Both the position numbers and the translations under genes were made by a program. The notes beneath the pieces are model-generated. The model was not told the origin of the DNA and searched no databases. It worked only from the letters and a program-made list of their open reading frames with translations. From the NCBI GenBank assembly GCA_014240065.1, contig JAAZXR010000039.1, positions 1 to 38,995 on the forward strand: a DNA stretch of 38,995 bases, given 5' to 3'. The DNA comes from Myxococcales bacterium. GTDB taxonomy: Bacteria > Myxococcota_A > Polyangia > Nannocystales > Nannocystaceae. This document shows positions 6,822 through 14,952 of the stretch, piece after piece (the stretch's first letter is position 1; every line of letters starts with the position of its first letter).

Positions 6822-9083
6822 GTGAAATACCTTCGAGCACCGCTAGTCGCCATGAGTCTCCTCGCCCTCGCCGGGTGCGGAGCAGAGGACCGCTCGGGCA
6901 TGGTCGGCGATGAAGGCGGAGATCCACCACCGCCACCGAACCTCTACCAGTACGCGGGAGGCTGCTTCTCGGTGAGGTCCGGTGACGTGTGGTTGGCGCA
7001 GGAGGCGGCGGGAACAGAGTTTGCGTTCACAGCTTCGAGCGAGGCGGAGGCGGAGCGTTTCTATTTAAAAGCCTCCGACCTGGGGACCTATCTGCTCTAC
7101 GATCGCGAGGGGGGCTATGTCGTGTCCGACGACGGGCCGCTGCTGCGTCGCACCTCGCTCCAGTCCGACGTCCTGCTCGTGGACGATGACTACATCTCCG
7201 GCGCCGAGTGGGAGTTCGAAGGCTCGGGCGTGGAAGCGGAGCCGCTGCAGTTTCGCAGCCGGCGGGTGGGGAGCTTGCTCGGGGTCGAGGGGCTCGTGTC
7301 CGACGAGGAGAGCGCCGCGAGCCTCGCCTTGGTCGAGGTGACAGGCTGCACCGCACATCCTGAGCTCACGATCGACGCGGAGGGGACGCCGACCAAGACG
7401 ACCTTCGATGACGGCGACCTCTACGGCATCGTGGACACCCACTCCCATATTCTGACGAACTGGGCGTTTGGCGGCGGCGGCATTTTCCATGGCGCCCCGT
7501 TCCATCGCCTCGGGGTTCAACACGCGCTCGCTGACTGTGACGTCGGGCACGGCATCATGGGGCGGCAGGATTTCTTCGGTTATGTCTTCGACACGTCCGG
7601 ATCGAGCGGCGCTGATCTCGGCAGCGTCTTGTTTAATATCCTCGCGGGGGAATTGAACGAGGACAACCACGAGACCGACGGGTACCCGACCTTCACAGAC
7701 TGGCCGAACGCGCCTTATCGCTCGACGCATCAGATGCAGTACTACCGTTGGCTGGAGCGCGCGCACCTCAGCGGGCTGCGGCTCGTGGTGCAGCACGCCA
7801 CCACCAATTCGGTGATCTGTCACCTCACCGGCGGCTCGGATATTCAGCCGACCCGCTATTCTTGTGATGACATGGTGGCGGTGGATCGGATCATCGATGA
7901 GAGCTATGCGATGGAGCGGTACATCGACGCTCAGGCAGGCGGCCCAGGCGAAGGCTTCTTTCGCATCGTCGCCACGCCGGAGGAGGCGCGGGAGGTGATC
8001 GAGGGCGGCAAGATGGCCGTCGTGCTCGGGATCGAGACCTCCGATTTATTTGACTGCCGGTTGGTCCCGCGCGACGGCACACCCGTCTGCGACGAGGCCT
8101 ACGTGGTCGATCAACTCGACAAATACGTGGAGCGTGGCGTCCGGGTGCTGTTCCCGGTGCACAAGTACGACAACCTGTTCTCGTCGGGAGACGGAGACCG
8201 GGCCTTTATCGAGGTGGGGAATTTCTTCAACACCGGGCACTGGAACAATTTTGTGACCGACTGCCCGACCGATGTGCAGGCGGTGTTTGATAACGGCGGC
8301 GTGGAATTTGGGGGGCTCAATATGCCCCGCGACGAGTACGTGTCCATGCCCCCCAACGACTTCAGCCAATTCCCGTCCAGCCCGATCTCCACGGCCTTCC
8401 CGTTCATCTCCTCGTTTAACGAGCCCGCCCTCGAAGGGGCCTACTGCCAAAAGACTGGGCTCACGCCGCTCGGAGAGTTCTTGATCGAGCAGATGATGGC
8501 GCGCGGCATGGTCCTCGAGGTTGATCACCTCCCGCAGCGCTCCTACGAGCGCGCGTTCGAGCTGCTCGAGGCCAACGACTACCCGGCGGCGGGGACCCAC
8601 GGATCGAACAACAACGGGCGCCTCTACAGCGTGGGCGGCGTGTCCAAGACCGGCTTCGGCCGATGTCGTGACAGCCAGAACCCCGGCTCAACCCTGAGCG
8701 GGTTCAAGAGCAGGATCGCCCAAATCGAATCGGAGGGTGGGTACCCGGCGGAGGGATTTGGCTTCGATCTCAACGGGTTCGCGGGCGCGCGCAAGCCTCG
8801 CTTCGGAGACGATGGATGCGGCGCCCCACAAGAAGACCCGATCACTTATCCGTTCCAATCCGTCGCGGGGGACGTCACCTTCACCGAGCCGGTGATCGGC
8901 GAGCGAAGCCTTGACTTCAACACCGAGGGCCTCGTTCACATCGGCTTGCTGCCCGAGCTCATCGAAGACGCCCGCGGCGACGCGGCGTCGGACGACGAGC
9001 TCGAGCCGCTGTTTCGCTCCGCCGAGGGCTATATTCGGATGTGGGAGAAGGCCGTGGCGCGTGGCGAGGCGCTCGGGGGCTGA
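6822..9083 (+). CDS. Lipoprotein metal-dependent hydrolase, membrane dipeptidase (M19)-like
   Basis: 753 residues. MKYLRAPLVAMSLLALAGCG is a clear lipoprotein signal with lipid-accepting Cys19, followed by a Pro-rich linker. Residues about 40-185 form an N-terminal domain of unknown type. The hydrolase part begins with GIVDTHSHILT (His207 and His209, an HxH metal motif) and continues through VVLGIETSDLF, MVLEVDHLPQRS and AAGTHGSNNNG, each offering acid or His ligands. This pattern fits the amidohydrolase/M19 renal-dipeptidase superfamily, but the protein is about twice the size of classic M19 dipeptidases (330-400 residues), so the substrate cannot be stated. Start is a GTG without a clear Shine-Dalgarno sequence. 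It converges with the methyltransferase gene, about 26 nt away. Confidence 0.78.
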   Translation: MKYLRAPLVAMSLLALAGCGAEDRSGMVGDEGGDPPPPPNLYQYAGGCFSVRSGDVWLAQEAAGTEFAFTASSEAEAERFYLKASDLGTYLLYDREGGYVVSDDGPLLRRTSLQSDVLLVDDDYISGAEWEFEGSGVEAEPLQFRSRRVGSLLGVEGLVSDEESAASLALVEVTGCTAHPELTIDAEGTPTKTTFDDGDLYGIVDTHSHILTNWAFGGGGIFHGAPFHRLGVQHALADCDVGHGIMGRQDFFGYVFDTSGSSGADLGSVLFNILAGELNEDNHETDGYPTFTDWPNAPYRSTHQMQYYRWLERAHLSGLRLVVQHATTNSVICHLTGGSDIQPTRYSCDDMVAVDRIIDESYAMERYIDAQAGGPGEGFFRIVATPEEAREVIEGGKMAVVLGIETSDLFDCRLVPRDGTPVCDEAYVVDQLDKYVERGVRVLFPVHKYDNLFSSGDGDRAFIEVGNFFNTGHWNNFVTDCPTDVQAVFDNGGVEFGGLNMPRDEYVSMPPNDFSQFPSSPISTAFPFISSFNEPALEGAYCQKTGLTPLGEFLIEQMMARGMVLEVDHLPQRSYERAFELLEANDYPAAGTHGSNNNGRLYSVGGVSKTGFGRCRDSQNPGSTLSGFKSRIAQIESEGGYPAEGFGFDLNGFAGARKPRFGDDGCGAPQEDPITYPFQSVAGDVTFTEPVIGERSLDFNTEGLVHIGLLPELIEDARGDAASDDELEPLFRSAEGYIRMWEKAVARGEALGG

Positions 9084-9109
9084 CGCCGCCCGCCACGCGA
9101 ATCACCGCG

Positions 9110-10618
9110 TCAGGCCGGCACGAGCCTTCGCACGAGCAGCTCGGGGGCTGGCGCGTCCCCGCCGTTGTATTGGGTGGCGGCTCGCTCCAGCCGCGCTCGC
9201 GTAATTTCATCGACGCGTCTGAAGGCGTGCTCGGGTGCGCCTCTGTTCGCGCTCGGAGCGATGGGCTCGGGGGCTTGGATGAGGACGAATCGTCGGTCTC
9301 CTCCGTCGCGGGCGTTCGCCTCCCACACCGCGTGGCCCGCGGTGCCCGAGCCAGCGAAGCAATCGCATACCACAGCGTCGGGTGCGGCGAGCCAGGAGAC
9401 CAATCGAGCGGAGAGCTCGACGGGCTTCGGGTGTTCGAAGGGGATCCCAAGATCGCGAAGCCGGTCGTCGTCGGATCCGGCGAACCGAATCACGGAGGGG
9501 ATGTTCTCTTGCATATGCTCATCGAGAAAGTAGCGGCGCTGCGGCTGCGTGGTGTGGTCTTTGCCAAACTCGATTAAGCCGCGCCGCAGGAGGTCGTCCA
9601 TCGTCGCGGGAGGGTTGCGCCAGCCGCGGGCCGGGAGCGGGCACTCTCGTCCGGTCACCGGATGCGCGAGCGGGCGAAAGTACTCCGGCGGCGCCGTTTT
9701 CTTGTTGGGCCACGCCATGGACACGAGGCGGTAGACCCGCCGGTCCTCGGAGATGCGGGCGTACATCGCCTCGCCGCCCGAGAGCCCGCGCGCCTCTTTG
9801 ATCCACGCGGCGAACTTCTCGCGGGCCGCGGCGAGGCTCGGCGTGGCGCGAAGCGCGGCGTCAGCCGCCGCAATGATCCGCTGCGCGTTTTCTTTGGGGC
9901 GCCTCAGCGGCGCGCAGCTCTTCGCGTCCTTCGCGAACACGACGATGTGCTCATGCTGGTAGGCGACGCGGCGGGCGTCACCCTTGGGGTTGCCCTTGTC
10001 CCAGACGATGGAGCCGAGATACGACGACTCACCGAACACCTCCTTGCACATCATCACGAGGGTCTCGTGCTCGTGCTCGTCGATATGCGCGACGAGCACG
10101 CCGCGCTCGCTCATCAGATCGCGGAGCGCGATGAGCCGCGGGAACAAAAAGTTGAGCCACCCGCTCCGCGAGCGTCGTCGTGACCCGCGCCCTCCCGGGG
10201 GTGGAGATCCGCGCGCCGCGGGGAATCGATCTTCGAAGGTGAAGCCGCGCCCCGTGTTGTACGGCGGGTCAATATAGGCGAGGTCCACGAGGTTCGGGGT
10301 CGAGCGCGCGAGCAGCTGCATGACGGGGAGGTTGTCTCCGACGATGAGCTGATCGCGCGCGGGGGTGTCGTCGACGGGAGGCTCGAGGCGCAGGCCGTCG
10401 CACGCGCCGTTCAGCTGGCTCGCCGCTTGTTTTCCAGGCCACGTGAGGGCGACGTCGTGAAGCTCGTCGCGCCGCAACGCGACGCCCGCTTCGCGTCCGC
10501 GCCTCTCCAGCTCCCCGATCTCAAGCCGGTCGTGCGCGACCGCGTCGGCAAACCACTCCACAAGTCGGCGCAGTCGGTCGGGTTTATCAGCGTCGGGGTT
10601 GGACGGAGAGGAGGTCAC
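9110..10618 (-). CDS. Orphan DNA methyltransferase, beta class (type III Mod-like)
   Basis: 502 residues. DPPYNTG (Asp117-Tyr120) is the catalytic motif IV and DCFAGSGTAGHAV (about 416-428) the SAM-binding motif I. This IV-before-I order defines beta-class amino-methyltransferases, and DPPY usually means N6-adenine methylation. After motif IV comes a Gly/Pro/Arg/Ser-rich insert (PAARGSPPPGGRGSRRRS) before the conserved WLNFLFPRLIALRDLM. No restriction (Res) or specificity subunit is nearby, so it appears to be a solitary methylase, perhaps regulatory or protective. Start is GTG 10618, six nt after the stop of the esterase gene, suggesting co-transcription. No Shine-Dalgarno sequence is seen. 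At about 500 residues it is shorter than typical type III Mod proteins. Confidence 0.87.
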   Translation of the reverse strand: MTSSPSNPDADKPDRLRRLVEWFADAVAHDRLEIGELERRGREAGVALRRDELHDVALTWPGKQAASQLNGACDGLRLEPPVDDTPARDQLIVGDNLPVMQLLARSTPNLVDLAYIDPPYNTGRGFTFEDRFPAARGSPPPGGRGSRRRSRSGWLNFLFPRLIALRDLMSERGVLVAHIDEHEHETLVMMCKEVFGESSYLGSIVWDKGNPKGDARRVAYQHEHIVVFAKDAKSCAPLRRPKENAQRIIAAADAALRATPSLAAAREKFAAWIKEARGLSGGEAMYARISEDRRVYRLVSMAWPNKKTAPPEYFRPLAHPVTGRECPLPARGWRNPPATMDDLLRRGLIEFGKDHTTQPQRRYFLDEHMQENIPSVIRFAGSDDDRLRDLGIPFEHPKPVELSARLVSWLAAPDAVVCDCFAGSGTAGHAVWEANARDGGDRRFVLIQAPEPIAPSANRGAPEHAFRRVDEITRARLERAATQYNGGDAPAPELLVRRLVPA

Positions 10619-10624
10619 TGGATG

Positions 10625-11908
10625 TCAGGGGGCCTGCGCGGCGAAGAAAGAGAGCATCGCCTCGAGGGCGAAGTTGGTGCCAGGAATTCTCCCCCAGGTG
10701 TGACCGCCTTGCCACACGCAGTTCACCACCTGCGCCTGCGTCTGGCAGTTCGCGTGCTCCGAGCACGCCCAGCCTTGAGTGCCGTCGAAGGCGGTCGGGT
10801 AGGGGGTCGTCGCGGTGTCACAGGACTGGCCGCTGGCCCACACCAGCGCGGTCTCGTCTGCGCCGTCGTAGATCATCCCGTCGCTCGAGGGGACCTCGGC
10901 GCCGTTGACGATGTCGTCGCCGGTGGCCCACACTTGAAACAAAGACATCTTGGAGGGGGGCGCTTGGGTGTAGCCATTCGCGGAGAAACCATGATGGGGC
11001 GCGGCGACGGTGACGACGTCGGCCAGGCGCCACGCCAACGATTGGGCGCTCTGACCGCCCTGGCTGAAGCCCGTGAGCAGCACCTGCCCCGCGTCGCCAG
11101 ACCATTCGGCGAACGAGGTCTGGAGCAGCGTTCGGATGAACCCTTCATCGTCGGCGCAGCTCGTCCCCCAGTTGCACGCGTCGTCGCCCTCTTCGGGGGG
11201 GCAATTGTCGTACACGTCGTAGTCGTAGGCGTTCATGGTGCACGTGGGTCCATCCGGCCCGGCGCTGTTGTGCGAGTCGATATCGTTGAACGAGGTGACC
11301 GCCGCCTGCCATCCCATGCCCATCGGGAGCCCGTCGGGGAAGATTCCGACATAGCCGAGCTCGTCGATCCGGTCGGTCATCTGGGATGTGCTGTTCTGAA
11401 ATCCCGCACCAGATCCGTAGTAGCCGTGGAGTCCAACGACCACCGGGCGCGGGGTGCAGTCGTAGTCTGTCGGGAGGTGGAGCTCGAAGCTCCGCGTCTC
11501 GCCGTCGTAGGTCGTCTGCAGCGAGACGGTCTGACCTGGGGTCCCTTGATCCCACGAGCACGGCGGGTCCGGTGCGTCATCCCCCGTATCCGCGCCGGTG
11601 GTGTCGGTCCCCGTGGTGTCTCCCCCCGTGGTGCCGCCGCCGGAGGTGTCGTCGCCGGAGGTGCTGGCGGGGCCGGAATCGCCGCTGGTGGATCCGCCGC
11701 CGGAGGTGTCGTCGCCGGAGGTGTCGTCGCCGGAGGTGCCAACGCCGGTGGTGCCATCCTCGGAGGTGTCGGTGGGGCCGGAATCGCCGGTGGCGCTCGA
11801 GGACGTCGTCGCATCTTGTCCCCCGTCGCCTGGGTCACTTTCTCCGCAAGACAGACTCACCGCGACCATCAGCAGCGACCACTGAGCGTTCCACACAAAA
11901 CGAGACAT
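10625..11908 (-). CDS. Esterase lipoprotein, PHB-depolymerase/LpqC-like
   Basis: 427 residues. The signal sequence MSRFVWNAQWSLLMVAVSLSCGES gives lipobox Cys21. Residues about 25-120 are an extreme low-complexity linker of Ser, Thr, Gly and Asp. The C-terminal 300 residues are an alpha/beta hydrolase: oxyanion region VVVGLHGYYGSG, nucleophile elbow GFSQGG, likely acid in WATGDDIVNG, and His in QGGHTWGR. This resembles polyhydroxybutyrate depolymerase/feruloyl-esterase proteins (LpqC type) that act on extracellular esters; the substrate is unknown. Several Cys pairs suggest disulfides in a secreted domain. ATG 11908 is chosen for the signal peptide; the frame extends to 11989 without signal-like sequence. 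It lies between cyclo-ligase (98 nt upstream) and methyltransferase (6 nt downstream). Confidence 0.85.
   Translation of the reverse strand: MSRFVWNAQWSLLMVAVSLSCGESDPGDGGQDATTSSSATGDSGPTDTSEDGTTGVGTSGDDTSGDDTSGGGSTSGDSGPASTSGDDTSGGGTTGGDTTGTDTTGADTGDDAPDPPCSWDQGTPGQTVSLQTTYDGETRSFELHLPTDYDCTPRPVVVGLHGYYGSGAGFQNSTSQMTDRIDELGYVGIFPDGLPMGMGWQAAVTSFNDIDSHNSAGPDGPTCTMNAYDYDVYDNCPPEEGDDACNWGTSCADDEGFIRTLLQTSFAEWSGDAGQVLLTGFSQGGQSAQSLAWRLADVVTVAAPHHGFSANGYTQAPPSKMSLFQVWATGDDIVNGAEVPSSDGMIYDGADETALVWASGQSCDTATTPYPTAFDGTQGWACSEHANCQTQAQVVNCVWQGGHTWGRIPGTNFALEAMLSFFAAQAP
11590..11800 (-). repeat. Coding repeats for Ser/Thr/Gly/Asp linker
   Basis: Imperfect short direct repeats, such as CGCCGGAGGTGTCGT recurring several times, encode the SGDDTSGG-like linker of the esterase lipoprotein. 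The stretch recurring near 11640 reappears near 11700. Such tracts change length by slippage or recombination. The linker probably spaces the enzyme away from the membrane. Confidence 0.7.
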
Positions 11909-11930
11909 GGGCCAACGGTACGACCAGGAG

Positions 11931-11960
11931 TGGATCCCCGCAAGTCGCTCCGGGGATTCA
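11931..11960. other. Hairpin in cyclo-ligase/esterase gap
   Basis: Arms TGGATCCCCG and CGGGGATTCA pair over 10 positions with one G-U type mismatch around a 10-nt loop. It lies 23 nt upstream of the esterase start, in its leader on the minus strand. No U-run follows, so it could modulate translation or act as an mRNA processing signal between the cyclo-ligase and esterase cistrons. Confidence 0.4.
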
Positions 11961-12005
11961 CTGCGTGCGCGCCTGTCAGGCTCGCGCAAGCCGAGCGGCC
12001 GAGGA

Positions 12006-12788
12006 TCAAGTCACGGATTTGCCGCGCAGGTGGGAGGACGACTCGATGGACGGCTCCGGGTCGTCGGGGGCGCCCAGGGCGGCGTCGATGGCGGGCATGG
12101 AGCCGCGCTTGGAGGGATCGAGCAGCGTGGGGTCGAGCAGCGAAGGGCGTGGAAAGATCCGCGGACAGCGGATCAATTCTCCTGGGGCCGCGATGAGATC
12201 GAGGGAGATATCGTTGACGTTCATCACGATCTCCTCGTCTGGACACAGTTGGCTCGGGTGGATCGTCGTGGCGATGGTCACGTCGTCCGTGATCCTCCCG
12301 GTCGCCCTCAGCAACGAGAACTCGAGGTCCGCGTATCCTCCCCCTTTCCCGAGGCGCGCGCCGGAGCGACTCGCGCCGACGCTGCCCGTGATGATGAGGT
12401 CGACGAGCGCGAGCTCGGCGGCGGCCACCGGATCTCCCCACCGCATAAACCCGGGCTTGGAGCTCGCGTCCCACAAGAGGTGTCGCTCGAGGGCGCCGGG
12501 CTCGAGCGCGACAAACGGGCAGGCTCCCGCGAGCTTCGGGACGGCGACGTACAAGGTCTTGCCCGCGAGCAACGCGGCGTATCGCAGGGGGCGCTGCGGC
12601 GCGTCTGGATTGCACTTGATGGTGTTCGCGGCCTGGAACTCGGGCGTCGCGATCAGCACCTGTGCCGCGCGCTCGGCCCCGATGAAGTTCGGGATCCGGC
12701 CGCGCGTGCCGGGCCACCGCGCGGCGCCGGAGCCTTCAAGTCGCGCCCAACAGCGCGTCCGCAGGTCTTGTTTTGGGTCCTCGTTCAA
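12006..12788 (-). CDS. 5-formyltetrahydrofolate cyclo-ligase family protein
   Basis: 260 residues. The enzyme converts 5-formyl-THF to 5,10-methenyl-THF with ATP in cytoplasmic one-carbon metabolism. The glycine-rich nucleotide/folate motif RLGKGGGYADLEF is clear. N-terminal RIPNFIGAERAAQVL is typical of the longer subgroup related to the vertebrate MTHFSD N-terminal domain rather than the short E. coli YgfA type. LALVDLIITGSVGASRSGAR precedes the Gly motif as in the family. Start is TTG 12788, the first start in frame; TTG is rare and no good Shine-Dalgarno sequence is visible, so the start is uncertain by a few residues. It follows the propeller gene by 36 nt and may be in its operon, though function gives no obvious link. 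Confidence 0.88.
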   Translation of the reverse strand: MNEDPKQDLRTRCWARLEGSGAARWPGTRGRIPNFIGAERAAQVLIATPEFQAANTIKCNPDAPQRPLRYAALLAGKTLYVAVPKLAGACPFVALEPGALERHLLWDASSKPGFMRWGDPVAAAELALVDLIITGSVGASRSGARLGKGGGYADLEFSLLRATGRITDDVTIATTIHPSQLCPDEEIVMNVNDISLDLIAAPGELIRCPRIFPRPSLLDPTLLDPSKRGSMPAIDAALGAPDDPEPSIESSSHLRGKSVT

Positions 12789-12824
12789 GGGTGGGCGACA
12801 CTCTACGGGCGGAGGGCCGACCGC

Positions 12825-14948
12825 CTATCTGCGGACAGTGGTGGCGGAGAGGATGAAGTTTCCGAGGGCGTCTCGCGCGCGGATGACGAGTCGATGGTTC
12901 CCAGGCGCGAGGTCCGGGAGGCGCAGTTCGAACGCCTCGTCGGGGCTGTCGTACAGACCGTCGACAGGGCTCGCCGCCTGCAACGGCCCATCGTCGATTT
13001 GGAAGGTGACGTCGTGAATATTGCTGAGGTCGTCCACGGCGCGCCCCGTCACGGCCGCGCCGTCTACGCGAACTTCGTTGAGCCTGGGTCGGCGACGATC
13101 CACGATGAATGGCGCCGAGCGGCCCTCGTCGGTCCTGGCCTTCGAGGTCCCGTTCTCAGGGGCGTCGCTCGCGAGCACCGAGGCCTCGTACACGCCGTCG
13201 GGGACCGACGCCACGTCGAATTCAAGCTCCTCTTTGGTCACGAGCTCATCGCGCGGGCCCAGATCGATCCACGCGTCTTCGTCGCTCCCCTCCGGGCGGA
13301 TGCGGACGGTGTAGACCAGCTCGTCATCGTCGTCGTCCTCCGCCTCCCACTTGATCTTGGCGTTGGCCTCGGGTTCGTCGTCGTCTTCTTGGTCGAAATC
13401 GGGGCCCTCAAATTCTACGCTGCTCACCTTGGGCGCGAGATTCTCGGGGCCGTAGAAGAAGTTAAATTCACGCACCTCCGCGTTGGCGGACTCGAGGCTG
13501 AATCGTAGCTGCGCGAAGCGTCGGAGGGGGAGTTGAAGATCTCCCCGGAGGCCCTGGACTGTCGCCGACAAGCTCACTGGCTTCCAGTCGCCCCAGCGGG
13601 CGTCGGGTTCCTCAGTGGGGCCCACGCGAGCCTCGGCGCGGACCTTGCCAGAGGCCCGCACAATGAGCGCCCCATAGGTCGCCGGTTGGCCGGCGTCGAA
13701 CACCTCGGAGGTGTAGCGCGCCACGGCGGGCGCCGTATCGGTCAAGCCGTAGACCGCCGCGCCTTGTCCGGCGGTGGCGTAGAGTTGCGGCCCCTTGCCG
13801 CGGCCGCCGCTCGCGGTGACGCGACACAAGCTGGTCGCGAGCCGCTCTTCGAGGTCGGCGACCACCGCATGGTCGCGCCGACCCTTGACGCGGTAGACGC
13901 GGCCCGCGCGTGAGGAGCTCACGAGGAAATCGCCCGCAGAGGAGGTCGCCAACCCCGTGAAGTACTGGTCCTCCACGTCCATCCACGTCTCCCAGGTAGC
14001 CTCGAGGGCGCGGGACAGATCGCGGCGAGCGCCGCCACCGGTGAGATCCACGTAGTGCAGGGCCGCGTCGGCGTCGGGGGATGACTCGGACGCGGTCTTG
14101 CGAGGGGGCGCGGCCCCCGAGAGGTTCGCGCGGTTGAGCTGTGACTGGAGGTTCTTCAGCGTGCTGATCTTGCGCTTCTCAAAGTCGTTCACAGCGGCGA
14201 CGAGGCCGCGGTCGTTGGCCGCGAGGGCGCGGACTTCGTCGCCCTCAAAGTCGTGCACGAGCTGCCCCTTGACGTCGGGGGTCACCTGAAACACCTTCGC
14301 GCCCGGTGAGGTGCCGGCGAGGACTTCACCATCGAGCTCGAGGAGGCTGAGCACGTCTTTCGCCTCGCTGTCGAGCACGACCTTGGCGTCGGATCCGTCC
14401 AGCGCGAGCGACCACACCTCACCCTTGGGGCCGGTGCCGACGAAGATTCGCTCACCGATCACGCGGAGCGCCCAGATCCGTTTGACGCCCTTTAGCGCCG
14501 CGAACTCGGAGGTCTTGCCCCTCGGCGTGACTCGGGTGAGCGCGCCGCCAGGGAGCGTCGCGGCGATGAGGTGGCCGTTGGAGAGCTCCGCCATCGCGGT
14601 GACGACGACGCCCGAGAGCTCGGCGACCGTTTTGACTTGAACGCCCTTCTTCGACGAGGTGACCTTACGGATCGAGGCGTCGTCCGCGGTGCCCACGTAG
14701 AGGTTTTTCTTCCCGGCGAGGCACGAGAACACGGAGTTGACGTCCTCAAGCTCCGCGCGCGTGGTGGCGGTCCCCACGGTGACCTTGCCCGACGACTCGA
14801 TCGCGGCGCCCTTCGTGGTCCCCTCGTCGAACTCTTTGAAGTCGTGGACGCGCGTGTTCCGAGTCCCACCCGCGCGCAGGTCGTGAGGGAGCAGCCACGC
14901 CGCGGCGGCGATCATGCAGGAGAGGGCGAGGGATCGATTTCGTCTCAT
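12825..14948 (-). CDS. Secreted beta-propeller protein with C-terminal Ig/Fn3-like domains
   Basis: 707 residues. The signal peptide MRRNRSLALSCMIAAAAWLL ends near residue 26 (LRAGG). Residues about 35-430 are repetitive strands with motifs such as NLYVGTADDASIRKV, RIFVGTGPKGEVWSL and EVLAGTSPGAKVFQV, each about 40-50 residues apart, as in seven-bladed propellers. Residues about 430-530 form a beta domain (YTSEVFDAGQPATYGALIV). About 535-640 is a Fn3/Ig-like region with a very acidic patch (DFDQEDDDEPEANAK and EDDDDDELVYT). The end (about 650-707) resembles a bacterial Ig-like fold (VTFQIDDGPLQ, HRLVIRARDALGN). No catalytic motif was found; a binding or scaffold role outside the cytoplasm is inferred. 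It starts 4 nt after the S55 peptidase stop. Confidence 0.8.
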   Translation of the reverse strand: MRRNRSLALSCMIAAAAWLLPHDLRAGGTRNTRVHDFKEFDEGTTKGAAIESSGKVTVGTATTRAELEDVNSVFSCLAGKKNLYVGTADDASIRKVTSSKKGVQVKTVAELSGVVVTAMAELSNGHLIAATLPGGALTRVTPRGKTSEFAALKGVKRIWALRVIGERIFVGTGPKGEVWSLALDGSDAKVVLDSEAKDVLSLLELDGEVLAGTSPGAKVFQVTPDVKGQLVHDFEGDEVRALAANDRGLVAAVNDFEKRKISTLKNLQSQLNRANLSGAAPPRKTASESSPDADAALHYVDLTGGGARRDLSRALEATWETWMDVEDQYFTGLATSSAGDFLVSSSRAGRVYRVKGRRDHAVVADLEERLATSLCRVTASGGRGKGPQLYATAGQGAAVYGLTDTAPAVARYTSEVFDAGQPATYGALIVRASGKVRAEARVGPTEEPDARWGDWKPVSLSATVQGLRGDLQLPLRRFAQLRFSLESANAEVREFNFFYGPENLAPKVSSVEFEGPDFDQEDDDEPEANAKIKWEAEDDDDDELVYTVRIRPEGSDEDAWIDLGPRDELVTKEELEFDVASVPDGVYEASVLASDAPENGTSKARTDEGRSAPFIVDRRRPRLNEVRVDGAAVTGRAVDDLSNIHDVTFQIDDGPLQAASPVDGLYDSPDEAFELRLPDLAPGNHRLVIRARDALGNFILSATTVRR

Positions 14949-14952
14949 TGGG

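Noticed and set aside
9110-11908. Complete restriction-modification system
   Set aside because: Only a methyltransferase is present; the neighbouring esterase lipoprotein has no nuclease motifs.
10427-12196. Plus-strand open frame of about 589 codons
   Set aside because: Gly/Ala/Arg/Val-rich shadow of the methyltransferase and esterase genes; the Gly-rich stretch is only the reverse reading of the Ser/Thr/Gly/Asp linker.
11386-13508. Overlapping plus-strand frames of more than 500 codons
   Set aside because: They lie opposite the cyclo-ligase, esterase and propeller genes and have Arg/Ser-rich composition with no motifs.
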